Source of the DNA: Adiantum capillus-veneris
Taxonomy: Eukaryota; Streptophyta; Polypodiopsida; Polypodiales; Pteridaceae
NCBI GenBank assembly: GCA_014529385.2
Contig: CM043943.1
Location: 101,657,855 to 101,721,854 of the forward strand
DNA length: 64,000 nt
Reading direction: 5' to 3'
The notes beneath the pieces are model-generated. The model did no database searches, was not told the origin of the DNA, and worked only from the letters and a program-made list of their open reading frames with translations. Made by a program: the position numbers and the translations under genes. Positions 62,878 to 64,000 of this stretch are shown piece after piece; position 1 is the stretch's first letter, and each line of letters starts with the position of its first letter.

Positions 62878-63951
62878 CCTTTGACCACTCATTGAATATT
62901 GGACATAAAAGGGACTATTTTTTCACCAAAAATATCATTTTAGACCGTGAAGGCTCCATAGGGGTGCATAATGTAGGTGGGCCGCACCATGAGGCCCTAC
63001 GGGTGGCTCCTGTGGGGTATCTCAACTTGTCTGTCTTGGCATTTAGAAAGCATCTTAAGGTTGGTCCCATCACATGCAAGTGACCTTGAACACTCATTGC
63101 TCTTCTAGAAGATGAGTAGGGGAAAAATAAGATCTCACTCTCTTGATTTACTTGATTTACAGTTCCCTTTTGCTGCGAATCTGACAGATTTACACTATTT
63201 TGACCATAACTTTTTACCTGTAGCTCGGAATGACATGCTTCAAAAGGCAAATTTGACCTTCTCAACATGTTTGATATGAATTTGGACTATTCTTCACGCC
63301 CATGCACCAAGGAATTTGGTTTGGAAGGTCCACACTAGGCTAGGGAACCTTTTGCTTGCAAGTCTTCTTGTATGGGCCCTTTGCTTGTATGCATCCAAGG
63401 GGAATCATGCTTTTTCAAAAGGCTATGATGCTTAAACAAATAGAGGAGGGCCCAATATTATTCTCTTGTGAAAAGAATATACAATTGGAGTCTTTTTTGA
63501 AAGGAGAGAAACTATATGTATATTCTTAAGAGATATTGGGCCACCTATGTAGGGGGCATAGAAGACTTGTAGAGAGGGACCATAATCTTTGGTAAAGACA
63601 AGTGGAGAGTTGATTTCCATGGGAATTTATCTATAAGGGGTGGAAGATGGATATATTATTTTTCTACTACTAATTCACAAGAGGTAAGAAAGTTTGGGGG
63701 TAGATAGTTGGTTATTGTATGCTTACTTTTATTTACAAAGCAAAAAGAAAAGGGTGGTAATATAAATATATGACTAAGGTGACATTTTTGGGAAGATTAC
63801 AATGTATGTGTCGTCGCAAAGGTTAAACGAAGCGGGGGAATTTACTCTAGATAACTTAGTAGCGTAGAAAAATATATACACATATGAGGAAGAGGACGTT
63901 GAGTAGGCTGAGAAATGTTGCAAAAAGATGGTTACCATTTTATGCCACTCA

Positions 63952-64000
63952 GTAGTTAAAGAGCTTATGGAATTAAGCTAAAATTTATATCATAATTTTT
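63952..64000. other. Right flank of element D
   Basis: Starts with the target duplication GTAG. AT-rich, with no feature seen. Confidence 0.7.

Larger units (their letters stand above)
53668..63951 (-). mobile_element. Element D: young Tat-like Ty3/gypsy retrotransposon
   Basis: LTRs 53668-55734 and 61873-63951 begin TG and end CA. Flanking GTAG occurs on both sides (53664-53667 and 63952-63955), giving a 4-bp duplication, or 5-bp AGTAG if the shared A is counted as target. In element orientation: leader ORFs, gag, protease, RT, degenerate RNase H, second RNase H, integrase, polypurine tract. By hand the LTRs differ at about 20 positions plus a 12-bp indel in 2.07 kb, so insertion is recent. 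Gag-pol nevertheless has two frameshifts and one stop. Confidence 0.95.
61873..63951 (-). repeat. 5' LTR of element D
   Basis: 2079 bp, about 99% identical to 53668-55734 by hand count. ORFs seen in it (for example 62515-62823 on the + strand) are antisense to the element and identical in both LTRs only because the LTRs are young. Confidence 0.95.

Overview
The window looks like nuclear DNA of a land plant. It has one recognisable host gene, an intron-containing plant-type alpha-amylase at about 16.8-19.1 kb on the + strand. The rest is mostly layered LTR retrotransposons of the Ty3/gypsy superfamily, plus tandem repeats, (CA)n/(GT)n/(GA)n microsatellites and decayed genes. There are no bacterial-style operons. 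The species cannot be fixed from sequence alone; a TE-rich non-flowering plant such as a fern is possible, with low confidence.

Layout. 1-2.1 kb: gag-protease part of a Tat-like Ty3/gypsy element (A, - strand, cut by the window edge) with a small leader ORF, followed to about 3.9 kb by probable LTR sequence. 3.9-11.8 kb: decayed element B (- strand), with gag in several pieces, protease, the start of pol, a 1.8 kb leader carrying four copies of a CGCG-centred palindrome, a primer-binding site at 11221-11239 and a 5' LTR. 11.8-16.8 kb: intergenic sequence with several mini- and microsatellites. 16.8-19.1 kb: alpha-amylase with two G-boxes and a TATA-like site upstream. 19.1-25.6 kb: duplicated noncoding sequence, a 32-bp poly-G run and three decayed unknown genes, two with TATA boxes. 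25.9-29.1 kb and 37.06-37.9 kb: two halves of a transposase-like locus (E, - strand), partly duplicated in tandem and carrying a 173-bp MITE. Ty3/gypsy element C (29138-37056, - strand, 5-bp target duplication ACCAC) is inserted in the middle of E.

37.8-38.6 kb and 52.07-53.3 kb: two loci with the same architecture, a TATA box followed by a tandem array of about 155-bp units (4 and 7 copies). 39.8-47.6 kb: composite Ty3/gypsy debris (F) with an inversion junction near 47030 and a second set of CGCG palindromes. 48.3-50.6 kb: decayed genes including a protein-kinase-like pseudogene. 50.7-51.8 kb: more tandem repeats. 53668-63951: nearly complete Tat-like element D (- strand) with LTRs of about 2.07 kb that are about 99% identical by hand count. 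It has a gag-protease-RT-RNaseH-second RNaseH-integrase order, but its coding sequence is broken in three places.

Most notable points: (1) element C carries about 4.2 kb of extra sense-strand coding sequence after integrase and has lost most of gag and protease by a fusion deletion; (2) elements A and D share a 70-80 residue ORF family upstream of gag, duplicated in D; (3) the two promoter-linked 155-bp arrays; (4) two unrelated sets of repeated CGCG-centred palindromes in retroelement leader-like regions; (5) a MITE whose exact empty site is preserved in the neighbouring duplicate.

Limits: all comparisons were made by eye. Family assignments rest on motifs, divergence figures are hand counts, and some boundaries are approximate.
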